Below, piece by piece: positions 9,779 through 21,679 of a stretch of DNA of 64,000 nt. The stretch comes from Chaetomium olivaceum (Eukaryota > Ascomycota > Sordariomycetes > Sordariales > Chaetomiaceae): NCBI GenBank assembly GCA_039881045.1, contig JAYWVB010000065.1:91315-155314 (forward strand), written 5' to 3'. The position numbers and the translations under genes are program-made. The first letter of the stretch is position 1, and each line of letters opens with the position of its first letter. Under the pieces are notes generated by a model. That model worked only from the letters and a program-made list of their open reading frames with translations. It was not told the DNA's origin and did no database searches.

Positions 9779-12700
9779 TCAATTAGACTCCGAGGGAACC
9801 TCCCCCGCCACAGCATCTAACGCCTGCAGTTGCCTGGTAGCGTGATCGGACAACTTCAACCCCATAGCTCGTGATGGTGTCTCGCGGTAGATCCTGCTGC
9901 GGTCGAAGGGCCGCTCAAACATCAGCCCGCCGAGTGTCTTCACCCGCGAGACGGCCACGTAGGAGAGGCCAGAAGCAAACTCTGGCGCAGAGATATCGCA
10001 GACGACCTTGTCCAGGGTGATGCCCTGTGACTTGTGGACGGTGATCGCATAGCTGACCCACAGCGGGAACTGCTCTCTCAAACATGAGTTGGCGCCGACC
10101 ATGAAGTCCTGCCGCACTCGGAGGATGGGAACAGCCAGCTTCTCTCCACTACGGAGCGGCTCCCCGTTCGGCATTGTGAAGGCCGGACCGTCGTAGTCAT
10201 TGAAGGCCACCATGATGACCTCGGGCGGGTCTCGCAGCACGTCGGCACCTTCTTTCCAGGATATGTCGTAGACTGTCCCCTGTGCGCCGTTGACGAGCCC
10301 GACGTCGGCCCACAAATTCCGCGTCAGCATCACCCTGCAACCAACACACAAGGGCAAGCGCTTGGCCAAGTTTCCGGCATTTGAGGACTCAACCTTCTCC
10401 GCACCAACACCCTCGTGCTTTGCCTCGACCTGAATGGCGGGGCTGTCCAGGCCAAGCATGTGTTGGTGGTTGTACTCGACGACCTGGGTCTTGGTGGGAT
10501 AGATGCGAAGCGCATCAGCAAAGCTGTCAACCTCCTCGGAGAGAGCTTGACAGAACACCTCGAAGAAAGGAGCTCCCAGGAGGGTACCGACACATCAGCC
10601 ATTCGCAGTTCTTCCAAGGCCCGCCGGAAAGGAGCCTGGTCTTCGCCCTGCTGCCGCTGTATTGTGGTCAGGAACACGGACTTGTCGAACGAGAGGTACG
10701 CGTTGCGCCCGACCATCTCGATATCCTTCAGGTCGTCGCGCGTTGAGTACAGCGGCTTGTTCAGGACAGGGGGAAGCTGGAAGAAGTCCCCGATCAGGAT
10801 GACGCTGAGGCCGCCGAAGAACTCGTCGCGATTCTCCGGGAACACCTCTCGTAGGCGCTGGTCGATCCACGCGAGGGTCTTGAGGCCGAGCATGCTCTTC
10901 TCGTCAATCACGAGGTAGTGGATGCCCCTAAACCGCCGCTGCAAGGCGTTGAGGGTCGTCGGGGTCTCGGAGAGCGAGCGGTAATTGCCGTCGACGGGGA
11001 GCCGCAGCAGGGAATGCAAAGTCTGTCCCCCGATCTGGTTGCTCGCCACGCCCGTCGGAGCTGCTCTGACGATGGGGGAGGGCCGGCCATAGGAAGCCGC
11101 CTTGGCCTGAAGGTGAGAAGATATCACCTTCACCATATACGACTTGCCAGTCCCACCTCCTCCATCGATCTGCAGCCGGAGGGGCGGAGGCCGACGGTTC
11201 TCGTTCTTCGTCTTGAAGTGGCGCATGATTGTGTCGTATACCTGACGCTGCTGTGTGTTCAGCGTATCACGGGCTGCGAGAGGCATATCTTCCACGTCGT
11301 AATTGCCTGGAGTCTCTCCGCGAAGCTGCGCCTAGTAGCTCCCAGTAATGAACTCCTCGTGATAATAGCGGCCGACGTGTCGCGCCCAGTCGTAGTTGAC
11401 ATCCAGGTCTCGGCGGCCAAGCAAGTCGGCCCGTTCATCGGGAAGCTCAATGTCGGGGACTAACCGCGCCATCTCCTGCCAGTCCTCGAGGGTAATCTCC
11501 CCGGCGTCCCCCCCTGGCTCAAACTCCTCCTCATCCGGAGACGGATCAGGCTCGTCAACAGTGCCATAGTGGTCGTCCGGGTGGTCATGATGCTCGAGGC
11601 AGTAGCGATAGGCAGATGAATAGTTGTCGAACTTTCGACCATCAACCTGGGACAGATCTTCCGTCTGGCGGTGGGGATGGCTGAGCAGCAGCTTGACACG
11701 GCAGAAGTCGGAGTACTGCCGATGGGAGCGGACCGGCTTGTACCGGGGGTAATAATACAACACCCTAGGCATCGCAGGAGGCCGCCAAATCGCCCATTTG
11801 TCCGCATTCCGTGCCTTGAAATTCCAATCTTGCAGAAACTCAAAGTAGGAGACATCCTCCATCTGATCGGGCCGTCGGAGATACTTCTCGTAGACTGTCC
11901 GAGACTCTTCAATATCGCCATCCGCCGTGATGTCAATTGCACGAGCGTGTCTCTCGCGGGGCCTACAGTCAACGCTCTGCACCACTCGGCTGTCCTCTTG
12001 CAGAGGGAGTCCCAGGAGGATATGACAGATCTCCTGCGCAGAGTAGTCCCTCTCTCCGATTAGTTTATTCATCATCTTTGACACAAAAGAAATCATCGGG
12101 TTGTTGTCTGATATGTGGGGAAGGATACTCTGGGCAATCTGCGCGTATGTGCTGGTCTGGGTCTCGGACTTGCTGCAATACTTCGCAGCATAGTTGATAA
12201 CAGCCTCCACACTCGTGCAGGGCGAGCAGTCTGCATTGGCCAGCCAGCAAAGAGACACCAGTGGATTGTACTGGTTTAGGTGGGTGTCGTTGCGCTCTGC
12301 CTCGAACGACCACCAGCTCTTTCCGGGCCTCTTGATGACCGCGGCAGCCTCTCGTATAGGCCGGGGGAAGAGAAACCGACACGTGGGCTCTGGTGGCGGC
12401 GGTTCCTCTCCGGCTGTCTCTCCAGCCTCGGTTCTTGCTTCGGCCTCTCTGGCTCGCTGGGCATCCTTCTTCGTCACCCGCAGGCAGTAGGTCGACGAGC
12501 AGTGGTGTCGTTGGCAGCGGTTGACGATTCTGTTTAACCACTCCCAAGTAACGTCCGTCTCCAGAGGGTCAACAGACAAAGGGTTGCCCTCATCAGCACC
12601 CTGATCTTGCTGCGGGTTTACTGCTGTCACGTGGTATCCCCAGATCCTCGTGAAATGCTCTCTCGACTCGGGGGTTGCCATATCGGGAGAGGGGCTCCCA

Positions 12701-15042
12701 TTGAACCAGTAGAGCCCATGGGAATGGCTACTGCCGCGGCCTTGCCACTCGTACCGATACCAAAAGTCGGCCACGTTGAACTTTTTCTTCAGCACAATCT
12801 TCCTGAAAAGCGAGCTCCGCGAGTGGAAGTGCCAGGCCGCGATATGCGGGTTCTCCCGCAACAGCCGGCGGGACTTGGCCATGCGTCTCGGCTCATCAAG
12901 CGCCTTCCACTCCTCGTATTCGGGCATGTGCCGGTAGAGGCTCTGCCAGTGCAGATCGGCTGGGCTCAGTGTGATGAAAGCAGAGGGGACACCAAGACAG
13001 TGCGCAAAAGACTCGCACTCGCGACGTCGGCGGTACCAAAAGGGGCGTGTGCCTTTGATGACACCAGCAAAGCGAGAGATCCGGTTGAGGATAGCCTGGG
13101 CTTCTGGCGTGTCCGGATCGGCAAGTGCCTCCTGTAGGGCCTCCCTTGTAAGAGGTGTGCGGTGGTTCTTGCTGACGTAGAATCGACTGTGACCCCTCGC
13201 CTGCTGCCTCATCAGAGTGTTTAGCGCGATAAATCGGAAGCTGTGGTGTTTGGCAAATCGGCCATCCTCCCACCTCATGGCATGCTGGATGTATTCCTGG
13301 TAGGAGATCTTGCGCTGTCTGGGCTCGACAAAATCCGCAACTCCCCGAGGGAACAGGGTCGGACAGGCGAGAGAGAGTAGCGCATGCTTTTGGTTGAACT
13401 CATCGAGAGGAGTGCGCCGGATGGAAGGCATCTGCAGCTGGTGAGCAGCCTGGGGGTCGACTGACTCTAGGGGCACTTGCTCATTGACCTCAGTAGCCCC
13501 ATCATTGACTCGCCCTTGAAGCTGGTTCAATTCCGAATCATGGATTAGCATATTGGGCACTGCGGCTTCGTCAACAACCTCACCGTCCTCTTCCGGTTCT
13601 TCAACAGGGCCAGAATCTGCAGGCAACCCTTCACACTCCTCGACCTCGTGGATATTCAGCTGGTCAAAGACGTCACCGTCCTCTGGCAACCGGGAGAGGT
13701 TGTCGTAGTTCCAGGTGAAATTTCTGTAGCCAGGGTGGTTGTCGGCGAGGAATCTGAGCCATGTCTCGACTGCTGCTCGGCGGACTCGGAAGCGGTTGCG
13801 GAATTGTCGATCCATCTGTTCGACCGCTTCGGATCCACGCGGTCGGAGGATGACAATGTCCAAATCCTTGGGCAGCAAGGGAAGCTCTGAGTACACCTTG
13901 CCAACGTCGCGCAAAAAGTGTACAACATGCCCACGATACCTGTATTGCTGCCCACGAACCTGACGCTGATTAGCTAGTAGACTCTCTCGCAGGGAAGCAT
14001 CGCATACAGTAAATACATTCACGCTGACGTGTACGCGCGCAATAAAAAGCTCCTCCAATGGCGCTAATTGGGGTAACTCGGGTGGGACGGCACCAAAATC
14101 AAGCTTGTTCTCTGCGGAGAAGAGAAAAGGTTCGTCCTGCCGTTTCTTGTCATCCTTGTCGTGGCAGCGCTTACAAAAGCCATCCGCCATGAGCTTGATG
14201 TCAAGCCAGCGCTCCTTGCAGCGCAGGCATCGTTGCATCTCCTCTGCGGCAAGCGCTTCGTCGAACTCCCTCTTGATCGCAATGTCTTCGGCCAACAGCG
14301 GCGTCTCCTGGTCGTCGCCTGTGAACCGCGGACCGGGTTCGTTAAATTCGCGTGGAAGATTTCCTTCGGGGAGGTTGTGCGTGCGTGGGCGGCCGGTGGG
14401 ATTGCGTGCTAGTCGAGGACGTCCGCGAGGGCGTCCGCGAGACTGAGCCGCGGGTTCGTTGAATTCGCGCGGAGGGTTGTCTTCGGAGAAGTTTTGCGTG
14501 CGTGGGCGGCCGACGGGATTGCGTGCTAGCCGAGGGCGTCCGCGAGGGCGCCCGCGAGACCGAGCCGAAGACGTAGACGGAGAACGGCGTTTGGGAGGGC
14601 GTCCACGGCGTGGCGGTGTGCGTCGCAAGTCATCCGCGTCACCACCCAAATGGTCTCCCTCAGCGGCTTGCACGGGTAGCAAATCGCCTCGGCTGGTCGT
14701 AGGCGCCTCGTCCTCAGCATTGAGCTGCTGTTCTCGTCCAATCAAGCTGCTTAACGTCGGGGTTTGCGAAGGCTGCACGCCATGGCGTCGTTCCACGCGG
14801 TGGCGTCGCTGGATTGTCAATCGTTGATCCCGAGCGGCTGCCGTTTCCGGGGTATCTGTAGAAACACGGCCCCTTTCGTGATACATTTCAGCAAGGACGC
14901 CGTGCGTAAGGTTCCGTCGAGGCCCAGGTGCAAGCGCCGGTGCGAAAGCAAGGGGAGAATCATCTCCGCGGGCGATTGCGCGAGAAATCTCAATGCTCGC
15001 TCGCGACGCTTCAACCTGCGATAGGTTAGCTGAGGAAAACAT
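9779..15042 (-). pseudogene. Helitron RepHel (Rep plus PIF1-like helicase), broken
   Basis: Starting at the ATG at 15042, the first frame runs 1236 aa. In order: a basic N-terminus with repeated AT-hook cores (RGRPRGRPR), a CLRC..CKRC zinc motif with a DUF6570-like region, the Helitron Rep domain with its HUH-type motif (SSHSHGLYW), and the tyrosine motif YAAKYCSK. A TAG at 11332-11334 interrupts the frame. After it the same frame continues into the SF1 PIF1-like helicase: Walker A GGGGTGKS and Walker B VIDEKSM. A frameshift lies near 10538-10545, after which the C-terminal helicase motifs follow (TVHKSQGITL, YVAVSRVKTLGG), ending at 9779. Rep nicks and joins single-stranded DNA; the helicase unwinds for rolling-circle transposition. 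The stop and the frameshift make this copy non-autonomous. Element ends were not located. Confidence 0.9.
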
Positions 15043-15251
15043 GATCGTAACCAGAATTATCACATGAAGCTTGCTCTTGTGCCGGCAACTTAGACAGTTG
15101 ACGACAATCCTTCCGTTCCCGCGGGCATGGAGAAACTGATCAATGTTTTGCTCGGTAACTAGTAATTTCCAAAAGTTTGAGCGCAATATTGTCCTCCGGA
15201 CAGGATTAACTTTAGACGGACAAAACAAGTTCAGACGACATTTAGCTTGTC

Positions 15252-15327
15252 TATCCCAAGTTGTGCTGTCCATCCCAAGTTGTGCTGTCCATCCCAAGCT
15301 GTGCTGTCCATCCTAAGTCTTGTTGTT
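15252..15327. repeat. 19-bp direct repeats between Helitron gene and divergent gene
   Basis: Four head-to-tail units (15252, 15271, 15290, 15309) based on CATCCCAAGTTGTGCTGTC. The first three are nearly identical and the fourth is diverged. They sit in the shared upstream region of RepHel (minus) and the coiled-coil gene (plus), where they could be binding sites or terminal iterons; this is inference. Confidence 0.85.
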
Positions 15328-15396
15328 CGCCCCATAGCGTAGGATTAGGAATAAACTTCAGCCTACTAATCCAACCTCCACCTCCCAACGATCACC

Positions 15397-16182
15397 ATGG
15401 CCGGCAAGCGCAATAAGCCGTCGCGCCCCGACAGGACGCTCGGCGCCCGACGAACACCTGACGACGCGCTGCTGAAACTTTCCTGGAAAGAATGCTCATC
15501 CGCAAGGATGAATTTCAAGGTCGAAGAGGTGCTACGCCTTGCCAAGATCGTCTTTGAGAACGACCTTTGCCCGACGTCAGTGCGGGTTTACGACCTTGAG
15601 TCGTCGTCCCCAGAATTGAGACATGACGAAGGCGATTCCGAAGACGATGAGGCGCCTAACAAGCGCTCAAAGACACAACACTCGGCGAACGATCTCGTCG
15701 AGCTGCAGCGCCGCCACGCGGCATTCCTCGAGAAGCAAGACGAGGACTCGTCGTCAGACCGCCAGAAGTACCTCGACGTCATAGAGAAATGCAAAAAGGC
15801 GATCCAGGACGCCAACGAAGCCGCCCAACTGTCTGCTACCGCCGCCCAACGTCTGGCTGACGCCATGCAAAAAGGGCCGGTCGTCACGAAAACGACTAAC
15901 GACGCGGTGTTTAAGGCTCTCGATGTTCTTATGGACATGCGAGTTGGGGCCGATGAGAGGCAGCGTGACCTGGGGGTCCACCTAGGTGGTATGGTACTTG
16001 GTGGGAAGGAGTGTCATCATCGGGCAGACTTTGGGCGACGGGGGTGGACGCGGCGACTTAACTCGACGTTCATCCAAAGCAGATTAGTTGTTGTTGTTAT
16101 TCATACTCCGCTATGCCCTAAGGCGTGCCGGACCCTCAGCTATTTAATGTACAGGAAAACCGCGCCCTCGCGGGCCGGATGA
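15397..16182 (+). CDS. Coiled-coil protein, possibly Helitron-associated
   Basis: Up to 261 aa from an ATG in good context (ATCACCATGG). The N-terminal 30 residues are basic; residues about 65-95 are acidic then basic (GDSEDDEAPNKRSKT, a possible nuclear signal); residues 95-165 are charged and alanine-rich, predicted coiled coil. After about residue 195 (near 15980) the sequence loses protein-like character, so the true end is probably an unrecognised splice or an earlier stop. It is divergent from RepHel, about 350 bp away, with the 19-bp repeats between. I do not recognise a family. It may be an accessory gene of the Helitron or a host gene at its edge. Confidence 0.5.
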   Translation: MAGKRNKPSRPDRTLGARRTPDDALLKLSWKECSSARMNFKVEEVLRLAKIVFENDLCPTSVRVYDLESSSPELRHDEGDSEDDEAPNKRSKTQHSANDLVELQRRHAAFLEKQDEDSSSDRQKYLDVIEKCKKAIQDANEAAQLSATAAQRLADAMQKGPVVTKTTNDAVFKALDVLMDMRVGADERQRDLGVHLGGMVLGGKECHHRADFGRRGWTRRLNSTFIQSRLVVVVIHTPLCPKACRTLSYLMYRKTAPSRAG

Positions 16183-16926
16183 AAAACCCATATCGACAGT
16201 TAAGGAAAGTACATGTGCGTGAGCCTGCGTATACAGATTAAGTACAGAACTTGCTGTTCTAGCCGCCGAATTTGGCAGGGCAGTGCCGCCATTTTCGGGC
16301 GTCTCGACAGTGCGGGTCGCTGGGTCACAGCTAGGTACTTAGTACCTGATCGCAGGCTGGCCCCTCCAATCAATTCAAGTTGCAGATCCACGACCCCACC
16401 TTGCTCCACCCTCCAATGAGCGTCCCGGTCCTGGGCAGTGTTGGTTTTGAGAAAGCAGACGTTCCCGCAATCCAGGAAACCGTTTTCTTCAACCTGGCAT
16501 CCATTTTTGGCTCCCCGGCAAGGCGGCGCAGCGGCGCAACAAGACATAATAACATGGCGCCCCTCCCGTTTTTCGTCCTCCCCGGCTCGTCGACCGTCGT
16601 TATCAGAGTCGGTAGTCCTCAACGCTATCGCCATACCAGCACATCGCCCGCTCGCTGAAGACCGGCATTAAAATACGGATTTCATTCGGCGCTTTACGTA
16701 GCAGTAGCGAGAAGCCGCGAAGCGTATTGCGAAACGGCTAAAGGCCCTTACTGTAACGGGCTGAGCCCTGCAGAGGCCTCGGTGACCCTCGGCCAACCCT
16801 AACCCCCGGTGGAAACCCCTGAACATCGCCGGGTCAACGACCCCATCAACGACCCCATCGACAGCCCTATCAACAACCCCATTACGCTTACCCCTTTTAC
16901 ACTTAGTGTCTCCATCTGGACAGAAG
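16183..16926. other. Intergenic stretch before solo LTR
   Basis: No gene supported. Contains a short 12-bp periodic block (CAACGACCCCAT-like units, about 16835-16885). Confidence 0.4.
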
Positions 16927-16931
16927 AAGGC

Positions 16932-17161
16932 TGTGACGGAGAATGCGCCTGGTGCCCTGGGTTAGGGTTGGATGCGCGGGTTGGGGTTGGATGCGCATTC
17001 CCGGTCATATACTGTAGTGGTCTGTGCGCACACCACACTTATTCCACGACCCATCCCTGTGTTGTAATCTTTTCTCTCTTTTCCTTAGCTTTCGATTAAC
17101 GGAATAGAGTGGTATTTGCGATGCCATCGAGCCCTGCGTTTTATATCGCTCGTCTCTCACA
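16932..17161 (+). mobile_element. Solo LTR, copy 1, with 5-bp target duplication
   Basis: A 230-bp unit beginning TGTGACGGAG and ending CTCTCACA (5'-TG..CA-3'), flanked on both sides by AAGGC (16927-16931 and 17162-17166). This is the footprint of an LTR retrotransposon reduced to one LTR by recombination. The same sequence recurs at 42364-44467 with a different target duplication. Compared with that copy it has an extra ~18-bp internal duplication around GGGTTGGGGTTGGATGCGC. The TA at 17086-17087 is the empty version of the site where a pogo-like element has inserted in copy 2. Confidence 0.9.
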
Positions 17162-17229
17162 AAGGCCAACACAGCGCGCGAGCCATTTTCCCTTCTTTTC
17201 CTTTCCTTCTCTAAGCTTAGTCATACTCG

Positions 17230-18660
17230 TAGAGTCGTCATCAGATAGTTGCAAATACACTCCTAAGACCATTACAATCTTAGCCGGCAAATAGCCGTCC
17301 TTAATAGTATTTAGGATACGGTCTACCCACTCCTTACGGCTCCGGCAAGCGGCCTCACGGAGGATATGCCGTATAAGCGTCTTCTTCGCTAGGCCATTAG
17401 GGTGTGGAGCTAGGTTCTCGCCTCTAGTCTTTTGCTGTACGTAGAGGTTGATGATAGCGCTGGAGTATAGCCGTACAGTGCTATACTATAGTTTGAGCGT
17501 AGAGGTACGAACGGCCGAGTCCGGACCAGGATTACCAACGTCCGAGTCCGAGTTCGACTCCAGATCCTTAGCCGGACCCCCGCCGACGACGATCACGTTG
17601 GCCGTGGCTGCTCTAGTTGACGATGGCGGTAACGGGCTCTCCCTCTTCCGCTTCTTGAGCTTCCCTTCCACCTTGAACCGTTACGTCTCGGCCTTACGAC
17701 GCTTGCCACGTTTGGGAGCGCGGGAGGCGATCTCTTCGTCAAGAAAGAGCACCAGCTTACCCTCGTCAATGAGGTAGCTAGGTAGGGCTCTACCTATCTA
17801 GTACTACGCCGGCCAACTAGGGGGGATCTCGGGGAAGCGAGACTTGCACCATTCCTATATTATATGCTGAACTGGGGTATACGCCTTGCAGTGGCTAGAG
17901 GGGTAGGGTTATCTATTTTCCGTTTTTCCACCTTGGCACTTCTCATGTATTTAGGAGAGACAGCTCCCGCCCTCTCAGGGGTTAAGGGGGCAGGCAATTC
18001 TCACTCTTTTCTTTCAACACTTGCAGAAGTGACCTTTCTTCCGCGGCAGCTGTGACCGCGGCCCTCTGACCAGAGGGCCACGCGCGTAGGCGCATCGATA
18101 CCGCGATCGTAGGATCCGCGGCATCACTTTGTTGTTCTTGAGCCATCTCCTCCCTCATACGATATTGACATCACACGCGCGAGGCACGTGACCCGGCGTT
18201 GGTGGTGTGTGTGGTTTTGAGGTGTATCACCACTTCAATGCCCTGTTAGCTGCCAAGGTTCCGTAATAGCCGGCCTGCTTTGGCTAGCTGACTAACCATC
18301 CACTCGGCCTACTTTGATCTATACGCCTTGCGGGTGTTCTTAGGCGTAACCTCCTAGTCGTCAAGCAGATACCTCTCGACGACGGCCGAGACCTTTCTAC
18401 CAACGCGCTGAACTAGGCCGGGATCAAGCTCGTCTATCCTGCTCCTAACGTATCTCGACGATATGTCTTGGTTAGTGATAGGAATGACGTTGACGATGGC
18501 CGGCGCGGTTGGCTTGGCCTTGGTGTTTCTTACCGTTACCAGCCCGGCCCGCGACACGCGCGCGCGCGGGGGGCCGGGGGGGCAGGTTGGTCAGGCAGGG
18601 AGAGACCTCAGCGCTAGTACGGCTAGCCCTGAGGGAAACCCCTTGTAGCTGCTCGATTTG
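17230..18660 (-). pseudogene. Relic of Ndc10/CBF3-like (Crypton-type) DNA-binding or recombinase gene
   Basis: On the minus strand one frame carries protein-like text broken only by TAG and TAA codons, for example EWCKSRFPEIPPSWPA, then YLIDEGKLVLFLDEEIA, a basic KRGKRRK block, RLYSSAIINLYVQQKTRG, and EWVDRILNTIKDGY. The order (K..FL..E, then Y.SAI..LY..Q...G.N..PHP.G, then DR...TI.DGY) resembles the N-terminal part of fungal Ndc10/CBF3-type proteins found in Crypton-like elements. Upstream, at 18357-18557, another open piece ends VVERYLLDD and is followed by KNTRKAYRSK, the likely start of the same domain. Many stops, all TAG/TAA, fit RIP. The family name is inference. Confidence 0.5.
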
Positions 18661-18779
18661 CTGGTCATCCGGGCGACCCTGGGGCTAAAATTTCAGGTCA
18701 GCCGAACGCGCGGGAGCCGGGGTCTGGCGCAGCGTCGTATTGTCATCCCTTGGCGCCCGGATGACCGTCACCCAGGCCC

Positions 18780-19445
18780 AGGGACCCGAGATACCTAGTT
18801 GCAAATACACTCCTGAGACCATTACACTAAATCGCGGCGGAGATATCTAAAGGACGCTCGTTAGTTTATAATAGACGTAACGCATTTAGAAGGCCTACCC
18901 CCTAATGGATTTCCTGACCCTGATTTCTTCCGTTTTCTTGCTCCAACTACACCCTCGCTCGGGTTGAAGTCGAGGTTATCGGGTAGCGCCACTTGACGAC
19001 CTGGGAAAGCAGCGCTAAGCTAGCTCTCCACCCTGTGCAGAAGTTGTGCTGCTGTCGTCGAAGCGTCGGCACGCCTTGCCGTTGTAAGCGGTTGTTCCTG
19101 CACGGCTCCAGATGTTGGTATCGGCCTAAGCTGGCCGTAGGCCGTTCGTTTCATCTCGTCGTATATCTTGTAGAATTCTCTTCTAAAGCCTCGCGGACTT
19201 GCAAATTTTCTATGTACCTCATCGTTTGTATGGCCCCGAATTTCTTCGCGCTCGACGAAAGTATTAACGTATTCCGCCTTGAAGTAGGGTATATTACGCT
19301 GGAGTACGCTAGCCGGGGACGAGACAGCTAGAAGTTGAATTGCAGTTATAGTAAGCTTCCTAACTTTAGCTACGTATTCTCTATTTTCGGTGACGGTCCT
19401 TTTGAAGTTGATACAATGTAGACGAGTACGGTTGATAATCCTTTA
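18780..19445 (-). other. Degenerate sequence sharing a short block with the relic
   Basis: The 29-base block at about 18800-18829 (AGTTGCAAATACACTCCT.. on plus) matches 17249-17278 with one change, so part of the relic is duplicated here. A minus-strand reading near 18860-19140 is protein-like but stop-broken. No intact gene; most likely transposon debris. Confidence 0.35.
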
Positions 19446-19875
19446 ACTTGTGAACCTAGGTACCGCGTCAACCAATCTTATTCGGAAGTCGCATTTCCAT
19501 CGCTCTTCTTCGACCACTACCTCCGCCTGTACCTGTCGGATCTTCGATCCGGTAATATCATCGTACAAGAATAAACTTTGATCGGAGGGCAGCATCGGGG
19601 ACGGAAGGGCTCGGGGATGGTGGGGCTCAAAGACCAAACGACGCGGATTGACGACGGCAGAATCCCAGAGCGGGAGTTGGCTTTTCACTCACAGCCCGCC
19701 CTTGGAGACCGGGAAATCCTAGGGGCGAGCGGGGCAAGTAGCGTAATCACGCGCTCGACCTCGCCAACCCGACCCGACGGCCAGTGGACAAAAGCGGAGC
19801 CCGGCGTATTAATACAGGAGTAAGGCTCTGGTCAGTCGGGACCCAAGAATTGCGGCGCATTTGCTGCGGTGCTGA

Positions 19876-21679
19876 TCATAGCACTCGTCCTTTCACTTGC
19901 TGGAACTCCGACACCCTCACGTCTCTCCATACGGCAACGGCCGGTATGGCGACCAACAGCACCGCCATGCCCGCGACCACCATACGTCTCTGCGCAGTGC
20001 CATAAGCCAGTATGACTGCCCCTCTGACGGGATTGCCGACGGGATAGCTGAGCTGCAGCTCTAGGCTCTCGTAGATCTCCTTCGCCGTCTCCTTCGCGTC
20101 GTCTGGCAAGAGCCTCAGCAGTTCGGCGTAAACAGTGTTGTTCCAGATCGCGCCCGACACCGAAGATCCGACGCCAGCCCCAATGGCACTGGATAGACCT
20201 AACAGGGCAAGGAGGGACGCTACCTCGCCGTGCTTGGCGATCGACATGACGGCCATTCGTCCCGTAACAACCAACGTGCCTCCACCGATGGCGATGAGAA
20301 CCTGGCACATAATCACGTACGCGATGGGCGTGTCAGGCTGTCTGAAGACGACCATAGAAGCACCGCCCAATAACTGGATCGGCACAGCAACCCATGCGAG
20401 CCACCTGAAGCGATCAGTCGCTTTGATGAGCCATCCTACGACGATAGCCCACAGACAACTACCGATACTGTACACGTTGTCGACATAGCCGGCCTCCGAT
20501 ACGCTTAGTTGATGAACGACCTGCAGATAGGAGGTGTAATACCCATCCCAGCTGAAGTAGGTGGTGAATAAGGTAGCAGAGAGGATGCATGCACCTATGA
20601 CGTCACCAGAAAGCAAGAGCTGGAATGGTAGAAAAGGGTTGGGGGCGTAGTAGCGCTCGTAGACGAGAAGGACGATAGTGAGTATACTGCCAAGGACAAC
20701 CATGGCGATGATTCCGGGCGAAGACCACTTGCTGCCGGCCGAACCGGCCAGGGAGAATGGAAGAAGAAAGAGGCTGAAACCTATAACGAGGAGGATGACT
20801 CCGACCGCTGGGGATGTTTAGCACGCATTCGTAGATTACACAGACATTGGTGAACGCACCATCAAACTCCATTCTGGAATACCAGAAACTTTCAGACCAG
20901 GTCCGGTCGCTCTTCACTTCCTTAAGCTCACCCAACCTCTTCGCCTTTCTCGCGTTGCTTTCAAGGATCACATATACGGATATCGCTGTTACCGGCGTTA
21001 CAACAGCAAAGGAAACAAACGCTGTCCGCCACGAGCTGTACTGAAGGAACCACTGCGCCGCAGCCGGGCCAGCAAAAGTAGTCGCGATGTACGGCGAATC
21101 TGCGAACGACAGCGCCAATGATCGGTTTTTCAATGACGACGTGTCAGCAATGATAATTTCCAAGATGTAGATGAATCCACTGAATCCCACATCATAGAGA
21201 ATTTTGGCTGCCGCGTACGTCTTGACATCTTTGCACACGGACATAAAGACCAGGCCAAGCGTAGCCAGCGCCGTCATGACAGCGAAGCCCTGCGGTCGAC
21301 CCCAAGCGTCGATCATCTTGGCTATGGGCAATTTGAGGACGCCGCTAAGGATGGAGGAAGTAATGCCGATGGCCGGGATGAGCGAATGTGCCGAGAAGTC
21401 GCTGACCAGGTAGGGAAGGAGACTCGAAATAGTCCGTTGCTGGAGAGAGTAGACGAAGAAGTTCAGGAAGATGAAACAATAGGCCCAAATAAATGCAGAG
21501 CTGGTCCAGACGAGATTAGTGGCATCTGCTTTTTCGACTCCCGCTTGACCTCCGGTAGCGAGCAAGTCTCTCCGATCTCTGTTATCCTGCCTGGTTGCGT
21601 CGGCAGTGTCTTCAGTCGTGCCGTAGTTGACGCCGTTGCCAAGGAGCGGTTCATCCGCCGCCGCCGTGTCGTTCTGCAT
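19876..21679 (-). CDS. Siderophore-iron transporter, MFS (SIT/Mir family)
   Basis: Two exons, 21679-20860 and 20807-19876, joined across a 52-nt intron (GTGCGT..CAG with a GCTAAAC branch site), give 583 aa. The N-terminal ~60 residues are hydrophilic. Fourteen hydrophobic segments are suggested, with SIT-like features: YSLQQRTISSLLPYLVSDF in the first helix region, KMIDAWGRPQGF after helix 3, YDVGFSGFIYILEIIIADTSSLKNR in the middle, TYFSWDGYYTSYLQVVH, and YVDNVYSIGS before helix 9. These match fungal siderophore:H+ symporters of the plasma membrane, which import ferric siderophores under iron starvation and are usually repressed by GATA iron regulators. The siderophore used is unknown. The gene is intact, with the start chosen as the first ATG of the frame. 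Confidence 0.9.
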
